Below, piece after piece: positions 20,133 to 28,720 of a DNA stretch of 64,000 bases. The stretch spans positions 1 through 64,000 of the forward strand of contig JAFWOU010000004.1 of the NCBI GenBank assembly GCA_017509715.1, in the 5' to 3' direction. The notes below the pieces were generated by a model. The model searched no databases and was not told where the DNA came from. It worked only from the letters and a program-made list of their open reading frames with translations. Each line of letters starts with the position of its first letter. The stretch's first letter is position 1. The position numbers and the translations under genes were made by a program. This DNA is from Paludibacteraceae bacterium (GTDB taxonomy: Bacteria > Bacteroidota > Bacteroidia > Bacteroidales > Paludibacteraceae).

Positions 20133-21320
20133 TTAGTCGATGAGTTTCGTGATCTGACCCGAACCTACGGTACGGCCACCCTCACGGATTGCGAAACGCA
20201 GACCCTCGGAGCAAGCTACCGGATAGATCAGTTTCACTTGGATCTCCAGGTTGTCACCCGGCATTACCATCTCAGTTCCCTCCGGCAGAGTGATCTCACC
20301 GGTAACGTCCATCGTACGGATGTAGAACTGCGGACGATAGTGGTTGTGGAACGGAGTGTGACGGCCACCCTCCTCTTTCTTCAGGATATAAACCGAAGCC
20401 TTGAACTCGCTGTACGGTTTTACAACACCCGGGTGGGTGATAACCATACCACGCTTAACCTCGTCCTTATCGATACCACGGAGGAGCAGACCTACGTTAT
20501 CACCAGCCTCACCCTGATCGAGGAGTTTGCGGAACATCTCCACACCGGTAACAACCGACTTCTTACCCTCTGCGCCAAGACCGATGAGCTGAACCTCGTC
20601 ACCAACCTTAACGACACCAGTCTCGATACGACCGGTTGCAACAGTACCACGACCCGTGATCGAGAATACGTCCTCAACCGGCATCAGGAACGGTTTGTCA
20701 ATGGCACGTGTCGGCAGCTGGATCCAGTTATCAACAGCGTCCATGAGCTCCATTACCTTCTCCTCCCACTCAGGAACACCATTCAGTGCACCAAGAGCAG
20801 AACCGCGGATGATAGGCGTATTGTCGCCGTCGAACTCGTAGAAGCTCAGCAGCTCACGCATCTCCATCTCAACGAGGTCGAGCATCTCAGGATCGTCAAC
20901 CATATCGCACTTGTTCATAAATACAACCAGGCGCGGTACGTTTACTTGGCGAGCCAAGAGGATGTGCTCACGAGTCTGAGGCATAGGACCGTCAGTAGCA
21001 GCAACAACGATGATAGCACCGTCCATCTGGGCAGCACCCGTTACCATGTTCTTTACATAGTCGGCGTGACCCGGGCAGTCCACGTGAGCGTAGTGACGAG
21101 TAGCCGTCTGATACTCAACGTGAGCGGTGTTGATGGTAATACCACGCTCCTTCTCTTCCGGAGCATTGTCAATAGAGTCGAACGAACGGAGCTCCGACAG
21201 ACCCTTCTTAGCCAAAACGGTAGTGATGGCTGCGGTCAGCGTAGTTTTTCCGTGGTCAACGTGACCGATGGTACCGATGTTAACGTGCGGTTTCGAACGG
21301 TCAAATTTTTCTTTTGCCAT
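20133..21320 (-). CDS. tuf: Elongation factor Tu
   Basis: 395 residues, full length. GTP-dependent carrier of aminoacyl-tRNA to the ribosome. G1 GHVDHGKT at about 19-26, the switch I segment [15 protein letters not shown]3 [13 protein letters not shown]4 NKCDMVDD and G5 SALGA are all present; domain 2 and 3 blocks ([25 protein letters not shown]) are intact. It is embedded in a tRNA operon (Thr, Tyr, Gly, Thr upstream; Trp downstream) as in E. coli tufB. A T-tailed hairpin upstream (21397-21436) may limit read-through from the tRNAs. Confidence 0.98.
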   Translation of the reverse strand: MAKEKFDRSKPHVNIGTIGHVDHGKTTLTAAITTVLAKKGLSELRSFDSIDNAPEEKERGITINTAHVEYQTATRHYAHVDCPGHADYVKNMVTGAAQMDGAIIVVAATDGPMPQTREHILLARQVNVPRLVVFMNKCDMVDDPEMLDLVEMEMRELLSFYEFDGDNTPIIRGSALGALNGVPEWEEKVMELMDAVDNWIQLPTRAIDKPFLMPVEDVFSITGRGTVATGRIETGVVKVGDEVQLIGLGAEGKKSVVTGVEMFRKLLDQGEAGDNVGLLLRGIDKDEVKRGMVITHPGVVKPYSEFKASVYILKKEEGGRHTPFHNHYRPQFYIRTMDVTGEITLPEGTEMVMPGDNLEIQVKLIYPVACSEGLRFAIREGGRTVGSGQITKLID

Positions 21321-21396
21321 AGTAATTCTTTAAAATTTTGTATTAACGTTAATAAACAAAAAATTGTTTTTGTTCTTTAGTTTCGTTCTTTTACTT

Positions 21397-21436
21397 AAAA
21401 AAGGCCGGTCAACGTTTGACCCTTGACCTGCCTTTT
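21397..21436 (-). terminator. Attenuator-like hairpin between tRNA-Thr and tuf
   Basis: On the minus strand GGC-A-GGTCAA pairs with TTGACC-G-GCC and is followed by TTTTTTAAG. It could reduce tuf transcription relative to the tRNAs; a tuf promoter between the hairpin and the gene was not evident. Nothing else is seen in the 21321-21476 spacer. Confidence 0.6.
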
Positions 21437-21476
21437 TATGTTTCCCTTTCGGGGCTCCCTTTGTTTGGGGCGCGAG

Positions 21477-21548
<72 letters not shown>

Positions 21549-21583
21549 ATTTCCTTTTATTAAGGAGAGGTAGGTCTCTCTTG

Positions 21584-21656
21584 AGCGGAAAACGGGACTC
21601 AAACCCGCGACCCCCAGCTTGGAAGGCTAGTGCTCTATCGACTGAGCTATTTCCGC
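21584..21656 (-). tRNA. tRNA-Gly (TCC anticodon)
   Basis: Acceptor GCGGAAA / TTTCCGC; anticodon arm CTAGC CTTCCAA GCTGG gives TCC; TTTGAGT T loop. No encoded CCA. A perfect 11-bp hairpin overlaps its 5' end. Confidence 0.94.
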
Positions 21657-21684
21657 GAGATTTTTCATCCCGGAAAAATCTCGC
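21655..21684. repeat. Perfect hairpin at the 5' end of tRNA-Gly
   Basis: GCGAGATTTTT pairs with AAAAATCTCGC across eight bases (CATCCCGG). It overlaps the tRNA by two bases, so it could compete with or guide 5' maturation. Confidence 0.7.
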
Positions 21685-21685
21685 G

Positions 21686-21743
21686 CAAGTTTTGGCTTCG
21701 CCGAGTTGCAAATGCAAGCATTCACTCGTCTTGCAAAAACTTC
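21686..21743. repeat. Nested palindrome, family D copy 3
   Basis: Arms CAAGTTTTG / CAAAAACTT, CGAG / CTCG and AATGC / GCATT; the core TGGCTTCGCCGAGTTGCAAA matches copies 1 and 2. Confidence 0.75.
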
Positions 21744-21764
21744 CGCAAAATATCTCCGCGTGTG

Positions 21765-21847
21765 TGGGTGCGGATGGATTCGAACCACCGAAGTCGAAAG
21801 ACAGCAGATTTACAGTCTGCCCCATTTGGCCACTCTGGAACACACCC
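21765..21847 (-). tRNA. tRNA-Tyr (GTA anticodon)
   Basis: Acceptor GGGTGTG / CGCACCC (one G-T); anticodon arm GCAGA CTGTAAA TCTGC gives GTA; long class II variable arm; TTCGAAT T loop. No encoded CCA. Confidence 0.95.
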
Positions 21848-21913
21848 TTCGTCGGAATCCGCTTGCGACAAAGTTTGCCTTGCGGCAAAGAGGTCGCCGC
21901 GGTCCCTCCTCTT

Positions 21914-21948
21914 CGATTAAAGTATCGCTCGCGCTAGCACTTTAATCG
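21914..21948. repeat. Inverted repeat in the tRNA-Thr to tRNA-Tyr spacer
   Basis: CGATTAAAGT pairs with ACTTTAATCG around a 15-base loop containing GCTCGCGCTAGC. Confidence 0.7.
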
Positions 21949-21981
21949 ATTGTATTCAAAAAACTCAATGTTCATTTTTTG

Positions 21982-22054
21982 AGCCTCTAGTCGGACTCGA
22001 ACCAACGACCGCTGGATTACAAATCTAGTGCTCTACCAACTGAGCTATAGAGGC
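21982..22054 (-). tRNA. tRNA-Thr (TGT anticodon)
   Basis: Acceptor GCCTCTA / TAGAGGC; anticodon arm CTAGA TTTGTAA TCCAG gives TGT; TTCGAGT T loop. First gene of the tRNA-tuf operon. The leader before it (22060-22096) holds repeats of ATTTACG. Confidence 0.95.
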
Positions 22055-22059
22055 AAAAG

Positions 22060-22096
22060 CATTTACGATTTGACGATTTACGATTTACGATTTTGA
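22060..22096. repeat. Tandem ATTTACG-type repeats in the tRNA operon leader
   Basis: Four degenerate units around GATTTACG / GATTTGACG between the promoter and the first tRNA. Confidence 0.7.
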
Positions 22097-22142
22097 CTCC
22101 GCCGAGCACCATCTAAGTAATTCGTTCGATCGAAAGCGGTTG

Positions 22143-22173
22143 CAAAGGTACTGCTTTTTTTTGATATGACAAA
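22143..22173 (-). promoter_or_regulatory. Promoter of the tRNA-tuf-secE operon
   Basis: Minus-strand TACCTTTG (22150-22143), 19-base spacer, TTTG (22173-22170) followed by TCATATC. Start of transcription would be about 80 bases before tRNA-Thr. It may serve the whole unit down to rpoC, subject to the hairpins noted. Confidence 0.7.
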
Positions 22174-22227
22174 ATATTTTTCAAAAAAAATGCATTTTTA
22201 CGTCATTTTTTTTCAAAAATCGGCTTT

Positions 22228-23190
22228 CTACTCCTCTTTTTTGCCTCTTTTGGCACGCGGATGGGCATTTTCGTACGCCTTTTGCATCTGGCTGAAGGTG
22301 GCGTGGGTATATATCTGCGTGGCGCGTAAGTTGGCATGCCCGAGCAGGGTCTGGATCGTACGTATGTCGGCTCCGTTGTTGAGCATCGTGGTGGCAAAGG
22401 TATGCCGCAGTACGTGGGGCGAACGTTTCTGCTGGGTGGACACCTCTCCCATACGCGTGCGCACGATATTATATAAGGTAGTGCGGCTGAGCGGTCGCAT
22501 CTCGCCTTGCCGGTCACGCGCGACGAACAGCGTCGGCGCTACCACGCCGGGCATCCATGCCGCCCGGGCCGCCTGGTAGTCGCGCAGCAACTGGATCAGC
22601 CGGTCGCCTATCGGAACGATACGTTCCTTGCTGCGTTTTCCGAAGATCCGTACACTACCCTCCTGCATGTTCAGGTCCGCATCCGTCAGCCCGAGCAGCT
22701 CCGCCTGACGCATACCGGTCTGGTAGAGCACCTCGATGATCGTATAGTCGCGCAGGGATATAAAGTCATCCTCTGCCGAAGGCTGAAGCAGGTCTGACCC
22801 GTCTGATGGCTGAATACTGACTTCTGAATGCTTCTCAAAGGCCTCCATCTCCTGGGGCTTGAAGAACTTAGGCAGCGGTTTGTCGAGTTTAGGCAGCAGT
22901 ACGCGGCGCGTGATATCCCGCTTGACGAGTCCCTCCCGCAGCAGAAAGCGGTAGAGACTATGCAGCGCCGAGAGTTTCTGGTGGACCGACCGCGGCGCGT
23001 TCTTTCGCACCTCTGCCAGTTCGTACACCCAGGTCTTGACGTCGCTCTCGTCCACCTGGGTCGGGTCAAAGTCCGCTTCGTCCACGCCCAGAAAGGCGCA
23101 GAACTCCCGGAGGTCATCCCCGTAGGTCTCCACGGTCCGCGGCGAGTACTTCCGCTCCACTGCAATATAGTCCAGAAATCGCTGAATCAC
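22228..23190 (-). CDS. Tyrosine recombinase XerC/XerD
   Basis: 320 residues from a GTG at 23190. Xer recombinases resolve chromosome dimers at dif. The N-terminal SAM-like domain (FLDYIAVERKYSPRTVETYGDDLREF) and catalytic residues are visible: Arg in TGMRQAELLGL, HVLRHTFATTML, LLGHANLRATQIYTH with the nucleophilic Tyr in the last. A longer frame begins at 23217, but the promoter's -7 box (23202-23195) lies inside it, so that start cannot be transcribed from here; the GTG would then give a nearly leaderless mRNA. Residues about 119-137 (HSEVSIQPSDGSDLLQPSAE) are coded by type C repeats and lengthen the interdomain linker. I cannot tell XerC from XerD. Confidence 0.88.
   Translation of the reverse strand: MIQRFLDYIAVERKYSPRTVETYGDDLREFCAFLGVDEADFDPTQVDESDVKTWVYELAEVRKNAPRSVHQKLSALHSLYRFLLREGLVKRDITRRVLLPKLDKPLPKFFKPQEMEAFEKHSEVSIQPSDGSDLLQPSAEDDFISLRDYTIIEVLYQTGMRQAELLGLTDADLNMQEGSVRIFGKRSKERIVPIGDRLIQLLRDYQAARAAWMPGVVAPTLFVARDRQGEMRPLSRTTLYNIVRTRMGEVSTQQKRSPHVLRHTFATTMLNNGADIRTIQTLLGHANLRATQIYTHATFSQMQKAYENAHPRAKRGKKEE
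22795..22835 (-). repeat. Type C repeat in frame inside the Xer gene
   Basis: Plus-strand GATGGCTGAATACTGACTTC and TGAATGC match the spacer family at 18700-18772 (GATGGCTGA, TGACTTCTGA). It codes for the linker between the two Xer domains. Confidence 0.75.
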
Positions 23191-23194
23191 GCTG

Positions 23195-23226
23195 CAAAGG
23201 TACAAAATTTTCTGCACATATGCAAA
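23195..23226 (-). promoter_or_regulatory. Promoter of the Xer gene
   Basis: Minus-strand TACCTTTG (23202-23195), 20-base spacer, TTTG (23226-23223) followed by CATATGTGC. The -7 box ends five bases before the GTG. Confidence 0.75.
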
Positions 23227-23662
23227 GGAATAGCGATTTTTTTTGCAGGCAGATGTCTCTATTTCGCTGTTTGGAAGGTGGAACTTTGAGACTTTGAGAC
23301 TTTTGTGAGACTTTGTAAATAAATGGTATTCAGAAAATTACGCTCCATAGTCTCAATAGTCTCATTAATCTCATACAAAAAAAATGGGACTACGAAGGGG
23401 CTATGAATAGCCTGCGGGGTGGCTAATAACCAACGAATAACCAACTTATAACTAACGACACACAGGGCATAGGTATGCTATATAGACGACGCTGACTCGT
23501 CGTCAAGAGGACGTACTGAGGAGTGCCTTTGGATAGCCTCTGCTTATGGTGTTCTATGCTCAATGGTCTAGGATAACCCTTACTTGACCCTTACTTAACC
23601 CTTACTTAACCCCTACTCTAGTATTACTCACCCCAAGAGGTGTCCATCCGAAAGCGATAGAC
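23227..23662. other. Repeat-rich spacer without a gene
   Basis: Contains tandem ACTTTGAG units (23283-23312), TAGTCTCA/TTAATCTCA units (23350-23372) and three to four 11-base units CCTTACTTAAC (23575-23620). I see no protein gene. Confidence 0.6.
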
Positions 23663-23701
23663 AAAAAAACGGTGTGCCACTTTTTCACAAAGAGGCACAC
23701 C
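23663..23701 (-). terminator. Terminator of the small-peptide operon
   Basis: GGTGTGCC (23671-23678) pairs with GGCACACC (23694-23701); on the minus strand seven T follow. Confidence 0.8.
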
Positions 23702-23746
23702 TGAAAAGATTTTTTCTATGTCTCACGCCATAGGCGCGGGATGGTT

Positions 23747-23875
23747 TTACTCGATATCCGTGCCACTAGTGATAGTGGGAGCACCGGAGCCGGTAAGAAC
23801 GTTGAGCGTTTGCATGATACCCTGCGATGCAAGGTTGGTCATGTCGGTAGCGGGAATAATATAATTCTTTTTCAT
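23747..23875 (-). CDS. Small peptide, MKKxYIxP type (42 aa)
   Basis: ATG at 23875, TAA at 23747-23749, 42 residues. The N-terminus MKKNYIIPATDM has the pattern M-K-K-x-Y-I-x-P-x-T seen in many unannotated short Bacteroidota proteins; the rest is Gly/Ser/Thr-rich and ends GTDIE. A strong Shine-Dalgarno (AAGGAGGAA, complement of 23880-23888) precedes it, unusual in this phylum and good evidence for translation; that site overlaps the stop of the 460-aa gene. Second small peptide of the unit, after the one at 25298. No cysteine. Function unknown. Confidence 0.7.
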   Translation of the reverse strand: MKKNYIIPATDMTNLASQGIMQTLNVLTGSGAPTITSGTDIE

Positions 23876-23888
23876 TATTGTTTCCTCC

Positions 23889-25271
23889 TTATTTTACGAT
23901 TTGACCTTGCATGTTGAATACCTCGTTGCCGCGACGGATATAGATCTGGCCGTTCTCGATGAATTTCTCTACGTTACCAGCCTCAACATCCAGGTTGTCT
24001 ACAGCAGTCGTGTTGTTGAAACGCATGGTGATGTGCTTCGGCGCATTGTTCGAACCACCACCTACGCTAATGGGCAGATAAGCCTTGCCGGCAGGGATGT
24101 CATCGGTACCTACATACTGCTTCAAGGCATTACCATTCAAGCAGTAGATCTCCTTGCCTGCAGCTCTAATACCGGCAGGATCGGCAGCCGTAGTTACGCC
24201 TACGAAGTTATTCGTACCAACCGTTACACCGGAAACGTCTGCGCCGGTAGTGTAGTTGAAGGTCTCAGCTGTTCCGTTGGAGTTCCAAAGGATGACACCT
24301 GTGTTAGCCGGAACCTTCGTACCAATTTCGTACAACGTAAGTTCGTTCGTGCCTGCATTGTATTGACCTCTATAAGCCTTCAAGCCGCCCAAGAACTCTA
24401 CATCCTCGGTCGAAGCGAAGGAGAGGAAACCGTTGGAGTTGGTGGTAACGGTGTTAGCCGGAGCAACAGCCGGGAAGGTGATTTCGAGGGTGTTGGTAGC
24501 AAACGTCCAGGTGAAGGTGTAGTCACCAGCCTGTGCAATCTCGAAATACATGTTGCCTGTCTCTGTACCACTCACAACTTGCGAATTGTTGGTACTCGTG
24601 AACTCAGCAGCGTTGCTATACCAATTACTTCCCGTTCTTCCTAAAACTTTGAAGTTGTACCACGCACCAACTTTGCCTGCAGGGAATGTGATAGTTCCTG
24701 TAGCGGTTTCGCCATTTGCAGCAATAGTCAGAACAGAGTTGTATTCAGTTTCCCACCAATATTCATATGGTTCATTATTAGTACCAACAATTGCGACGGT
24801 GTTGATTACAAAACGATCGTTAACCTCTATTTGACCGGATGCAGCCGTGAAGGAGTAGTCCGGCGTAGTAGAATTGATAAGCGTCATTTTGTGCAGAACG
24901 CGGTCGTAGAGATAGAACTCCAATCCATCAAAATCACTGAATTTCAGTTTGTAATCAGTATCTACGTTATTTGTCTTAAAACCAATCTGCAAACCTCTTA
25001 AGTCGTTCGTAGCTACAGACGAACATTTGTCTGATCCTACGAAAGCGTAGAGAAGAACGCTATAGCTATTCGACAACGTACCTTCACAATAGGAGTCATA
25101 GCCGCTCTCGTAAGTAGCGTTGCGCTCTGTGTCCTCTGTCAGGTACAGATTGCTGGTTGAGAATGTGGGGTATGATGTACCGACCAATTGCATCTGTACA
25201 TATGCTGTCTGAGTAGCCATCATGGAAAGGCTACAAATCAAAGTCAGCATGGATAAAAATACCTTTTTCAT
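23889..25271 (-). CDS. Secreted protein with T9SS-like C-terminal tail
   Basis: 460 residues. The signal peptide MKKVFLSMLTLICSLSMMATQ would be cleaved near residue 20. The body is rich in Asn, Thr, Tyr and aromatic beta-strand patterns, probably several beta-sandwich modules; no catalytic motif is visible. The tail VEKFIENGQIYIRRGNEVFN, ending MQGQIVK, matches the tails of the proteins at 29964 and 33749 and is typical of T9SS cargo, so it is likely exported to the surface. The 45-aa peptide gene precedes it and the 42-aa peptide follows in the same direction. Confidence 0.75.
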   Translation of the reverse strand: MKKVFLSMLTLICSLSMMATQTAYVQMQLVGTSYPTFSTSNLYLTEDTERNATYESGYDSYCEGTLSNSYSVLLYAFVGSDKCSSVATNDLRGLQIGFKTNNVDTDYKLKFSDFDGLEFYLYDRVLHKMTLINSTTPDYSFTAASGQIEVNDRFVINTVAIVGTNNEPYEYWWETEYNSVLTIAANGETATGTITFPAGKVGAWYNFKVLGRTGSNWYSNAAEFTSTNNSQVVSGTETGNMYFEIAQAGDYTFTWTFATNTLEITFPAVAPANTVTTNSNGFLSFASTEDVEFLGGLKAYRGQYNAGTNELTLYEIGTKVPANTGVILWNSNGTAETFNYTTGADVSGVTVGTNNFVGVTTAADPAGIRAAGKEIYCLNGNALKQYVGTDDIPAGKAYLPISVGGGSNNAPKHITMRFNNTTAVDNLDVEAGNVEKFIENGQIYIRRGNEVFNMQGQIVK

Positions 25272-25297
25272 ATTAAATAAAGTTATGTTATTTTTCT

Positions 25298-25435
25298 TTA
25301 AAATACAGTATGAGTATCCTGATTCGGATTCGGGGTACTCATTTGCTCCTTACCATCTTGTGAATGGCAAAGAATACCTCCTTGCAGGAAAACTTGGCAC
25401 TCCGTATAGGGTGTAATATACTTTTTCATCTTCAT
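25298..25435 (-). CDS. Small peptide, MKKYITPYTE type (45 aa)
   Basis: ATG at 25435 (or 25429), TAA at 25298-25300, 45 residues. It starts MKMKKYITPYTE, sharing the M-K-K-x-Y-I-x-P-x-T signature with the 42-aa peptide at 23747. It has two cysteines (Cys13, Cys23) and ends in an Asn/Pro/Thr/His-rich tail (STPNPNQDTHTVF). It lies between two large secreted proteins on the same strand, 57 bases after the first. No clear Shine-Dalgarno, but an AAAACCAAAAAA tract precedes it. A shared signature at two places of one operon argues for a real gene. Function unknown. Confidence 0.6.
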   Translation of the reverse strand: MKMKKYITPYTECQVFLQGGILCHSQDGKEQMSTPNPNQDTHTVF

Positions 25436-25492
25436 TTTTTGGTTTTAGGGATGCCTCCCCGAAGGGAAGCATCCGAAAAACTTTGCAATTAC

Positions 25493-28393
25493 TTATTTTA
25501 CAATCTTTACACCGTTTACTACGTATACACCTGCAGGCAGGATGCTGAAGTCCTCACCCATGTACTGACCCATGATGGTGTAGATACCCTTAGCATTAGC
25601 GTTCACCTCGGTATTCTCGATAGCGGTCGGCATTTGTGCGCGGTTAATGATCTCGAAGCGGCCCTCTACGGTGCTGTTCGGCTGAGCAGCGAACTCGTAG
25701 GTAGCGCCTTCCTCAATATTGATAACCTGACCGGTTACGTTATCACGGAGAGCAAGCTCACGGCCCTCTACGTCAGCGAACGAAATCGTATAAGCAATCT
25801 CATCGATCGTGTTGATGGTCAGACTCTGACCTTCAATGTTGTCCGTAGCAACAGTACCATAATTCTCACCATTAACAGTAGCATATACGTTCACTGTGCG
25901 CTCGTTCATGTACTTGGCAGCATCATAACCTCTGTCGTTAGCATCAGAGAAGTTAACACCCTCCTGGAAATTAACTGCATCAGCCTTGCCGTTAGCAGCC
26001 GAAACGATGACGCGTACGTACGTCTCGTTGTTGTTCTCTGCGCGACGAGCAGGAGCGTGCGAAGCACCAGTTACATCCTCATAACGCGGATTGCCCCAAA
26101 CAGCAGTTGCATAGTCGATGTTAGCCTTAGTGTCCGTATCTTCGGTCATCAAGCGAAGGATGAAGGTCTGCATAGGAGCTACTTCTGCCTTCCAAGAGTT
26201 AGCGCCGGTGTAGCGAGCAGCATTAGAATTGTTCTTCAAGTCATTCAAAGGAATACCCTCATACTTTTGGGTGGTCGGATCCCACATCCAAACGGTACCA
26301 TCAAGATTGTCATTTCCGATCAACTCGTCAACAAGTTTTACAATGCTGATATATCCGGTGTAGCTGTTACCGAAATAGTTGTAGCCCTGACGAGAGAAGT
26401 TCAGTACGCTCGGTACATTACCCATCAGTTTGCCTTTGAAAATATAGCCGGCTTCTTTCAGTTGACTAGGATCTGCCACTTCTTCTTCGAGGGTCATTGT
26501 GTAGCCGTAGAACGGTTGCATCTCGTTTACATCAGACAAAGAAACCCACTTGTTGTTGGTGTAGTCCCACTTGTAAAGGAGAGTACCATAGCTATGACCA
26601 TCCTTTTTCCATGTTGACTTAGCAGGGTCTGCGTCAATATGTACCTCATCTACCGGCAGAGCGAAACGATGCCAGAAATAGTCCGTACCGATCTTACCTA
26701 CGTTCTTAGCAACCATCTTAACGGTCAGTTCCGGAGTCTGGTTAACGGTGATAGTCGGATCAAGCAGCAAGGAAGCAGCGCCATTATTATCAGCCTCAAC
26801 TACGATGTTTTCCGGTTTTGCTGTAACGATACCACCTTCGCCAATGACGAGAGCAGAACCCGGTTTTGCAGTTACAACAGAAGTACCCTGTACATCCAAA
26901 CCGTTGTTGATAACGAGCGTTTGGTTATTAGCTACGGTAACGGTAGTTCCTGCAGAAACCTCTACATAACCAGCTTTGGTTGTAGGTTGATCCAGAGTCA
27001 TTGTAGTGCCATTAGAAAGTTCAAAAGAAGTGTTCGGGTTCTGACCATCACCTTGCGACTGAACATTATCATTCAGGTCATAAAGGACGCCCGGCTCTTT
27101 CTCTGCTGGTTTTTTAACGACACGATAGAGAGTTTTGCCGCCTTGGTTAACTGTTTCTACTTTGTGCGTAGAAGGAATGTTAGCATACTCCCAAATAACT
27201 TCAGTACCTTCATTGTTGTAATTACGGAACTTGATGTTTTCCGGATTGATTGTAAATGTACCGCCAGTAATATTCATATGCAGCGGAGCATCTTTGTACA
27301 TCGGTGTGTAAGTCGATGGGTAGTCATCATCATTCGTATTCCAACCAGAAAGTGCAAATCTCTGCTCTTCAACATTATAAAGGTGTGTGTTATCACCCGA
27401 GATATTCACTACTACCGGAGCTTTATTTTCATCATTTACAGCACGGGAACCATATTGAAGAGAGAATACCATTTGAGCCTGCGAAGTAAAACGCTCTGCA
27501 TTCATACTACAGTTATTCAAATTTAGCGTAATGCCGTCATCCTCAAACACAAACACAGCAAAACCATTAGTTTGTCCTTCATGGATATTAGGAGCATTAA
27601 ATGCACAATTGTTCGCAGTTACAACGGAACCACGAGTTCCTGCTACATCTCCATAAGTAGTATATGCAGTACCGGCTAAGCTGTATCGATACTTTAAATA
27701 CAATGCACACCAACCTTCTGTAGTCGTGTTATTGAAAGTAGCTGTGATCGGCTTTAATACATATGCAGGATATGCACCATTCCCAGCATCAATATAGGAA
27801 TCATTGATGGTTAATTGTAAAGGAGTAGTGTGAGTTCCTGTAAAACAGAGAGGTTGCTGGTTACCGGGTCCCACCCATTTTTTCTTCTTAGAATCATAAA
27901 TAACACCTGTCTTAAGTGAGTCATTTTCAAGGGTCAGCTTTGCAACTCCATCAAAAGAGATTATGCCATAGAAACGAGCATCAACAGCAGCTTTCTGTTG
28001 ACCATCTGTAGTGTATTCATCTTTTACGTTTCCGAGTTTCAAATTCTTAATTGTGACATTAAGAGTCGGAGCAGCACCAAAGACATTCGCATTAACTGCT
28101 ATTACGGAGTTGTGATTCTGACCAGAGCCGGAGACATGTGTGTTAGTTTTACCATAACCCTTAATCATATGACCTTGGCCATCCAGTGTAAGAGAACGTC
28201 CAATGTTAAGAATGTCAGAACCGTTTGTCGGGTAAGCGATGTCGTTTTTCAACTTAACGACAGCAGCCGTTCCGGAAACGGAAAGTTGAGTTTTGAGGTC
28301 TGTGAAATTGTCAACTTCAACTTCATTCTCAGTACCCCACGCCATAACGGTGCAAAGCAGCGTCATTAGCGGAATTAAGAAAAATTTTCTCAT
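25493..28393 (-). CDS. Large secreted protein, beta-helix-like, with surface-export tail
   Basis: 966 residues with signal peptide MRKFFLIPLMTLLCTVMAWG. Residues about 20-400 have short repeats such as GIISFDGVAKLTLEND and spaced Asn residues, suggesting a right-handed beta-helix of the pectate-lyase type. Residues about 440-560 carry the repeated GTTVTVANNQTLVINNGLDV style. The C-terminus (GIYTIMGQYMGEDFSILPAG then VYVVNGVKIVK) is a second T9SS-tail type, PAGVYVVNGxKxxK, common in Bacteroidota. No catalytic residues recognised; adhesin or carbohydrate-binding surface protein is an inference. First gene of the unit with the two small peptides. No promoter matching the consensus was found upstream. 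Confidence 0.75.
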   Translation of the reverse strand: MRKFFLIPLMTLLCTVMAWGTENEVEVDNFTDLKTQLSVSGTAAVVKLKNDIAYPTNGSDILNIGRSLTLDGQGHMIKGYGKTNTHVSGSGQNHNSVIAVNANVFGAAPTLNVTIKNLKLGNVKDEYTTDGQQKAAVDARFYGIISFDGVAKLTLENDSLKTGVIYDSKKKKWVGPGNQQPLCFTGTHTTPLQLTINDSYIDAGNGAYPAYVLKPITATFNNTTTEGWCALYLKYRYSLAGTAYTTYGDVAGTRGSVVTANNCAFNAPNIHEGQTNGFAVFVFEDDGITLNLNNCSMNAERFTSQAQMVFSLQYGSRAVNDENKAPVVVNISGDNTHLYNVEEQRFALSGWNTNDDDYPSTYTPMYKDAPLHMNITGGTFTINPENIKFRNYNNEGTEVIWEYANIPSTHKVETVNQGGKTLYRVVKKPAEKEPGVLYDLNDNVQSQGDGQNPNTSFELSNGTTMTLDQPTTKAGYVEVSAGTTVTVANNQTLVINNGLDVQGTSVVTAKPGSALVIGEGGIVTAKPENIVVEADNNGAASLLLDPTITVNQTPELTVKMVAKNVGKIGTDYFWHRFALPVDEVHIDADPAKSTWKKDGHSYGTLLYKWDYTNNKWVSLSDVNEMQPFYGYTMTLEEEVADPSQLKEAGYIFKGKLMGNVPSVLNFSRQGYNYFGNSYTGYISIVKLVDELIGNDNLDGTVWMWDPTTQKYEGIPLNDLKNNSNAARYTGANSWKAEVAPMQTFILRLMTEDTDTKANIDYATAVWGNPRYEDVTGASHAPARRAENNNETYVRVIVSAANGKADAVNFQEGVNFSDANDRGYDAAKYMNERTVNVYATVNGENYGTVATDNIEGQSLTINTIDEIAYTISFADVEGRELALRDNVTGQVINIEEGATYEFAAQPNSTVEGRFEIINRAQMPTAIENTEVNANAKGIYTIMGQYMGEDFSILPAGVYVVNGVKIVK

Positions 28394-28467
28394 TTTTTTT
28401 AATTTTTTTGGTTAATACTTGAGGGTTGCCCCTCGGTTAATTAATATTTTTGGTTTTGTTGTTTTGT

Positions 28468-28512
28468 TTACTGGTTTACTGGTCTATTGGTCTACTGGTC
28501 TATTGGTCATAT
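28468..28512. repeat. Tandem 8-base repeats, GTCTACTG type
   Basis: GTTTACTG, GTTTACTG, GTCTATTG, GTCTACTG, GTCTATTG in direct succession in the leader of the 966-aa gene. No gene in 28394-28529. Confidence 0.85.
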
Positions 28513-28529
28513 AGGCGATCATAGACGAC

Positions 28530-28565
28530 AAAAAAGCGGTAACCCGCTTTAATTGGATTACCGCT
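28530..28565 (-). terminator. Terminator of the antitoxin unit
   Basis: AGCGGTAA (28535-28542) pairs with TTACCGCT (28558-28565) and on the minus strand is followed by six T. Confidence 0.75.
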
Positions 28566-28590
28566 AAAAAGATTTTCGAACGCTAATTCG

Positions 28591-28706
28591 TTATACGTCC
28601 ATTTCTTTAATTATCTGTTGCAAAAACTGGTCACTAACATTTCCCATTTCCGCTTTATCATAGATAGCCGTTCGAAATCAGGCGACGGTCGAAAATCATA
28701 CGTCAT
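28591..28706 (-). pseudogene. Remnant of a RelE/YafQ-type toxin gene
   Basis: Directly downstream of the antitoxin is an ATG (28706) followed by MTYDFRPSPDFERLS, the typical start of the RelE-like toxins paired with this antitoxin type. That frame stops at 28611. A second frame in the same stretch reads YDKAEMGNVSDQFLQQIIKE then MDV and a stop at 28591, resembling the C-terminus of the same toxin family. About 60-70 central residues are missing and the two parts are out of frame, so the toxin is dead. Family assignment rests on remembered sequence pattern. Confidence 0.55.
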
Positions 28707-28720
28707 AGCACGCTCCTCAA

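Noticed and set aside
23227..23662. CRISPR-like array
   Set aside because: Units of 8-11 bases in direct contact, without spacers of uniform length; no cas genes in the window.
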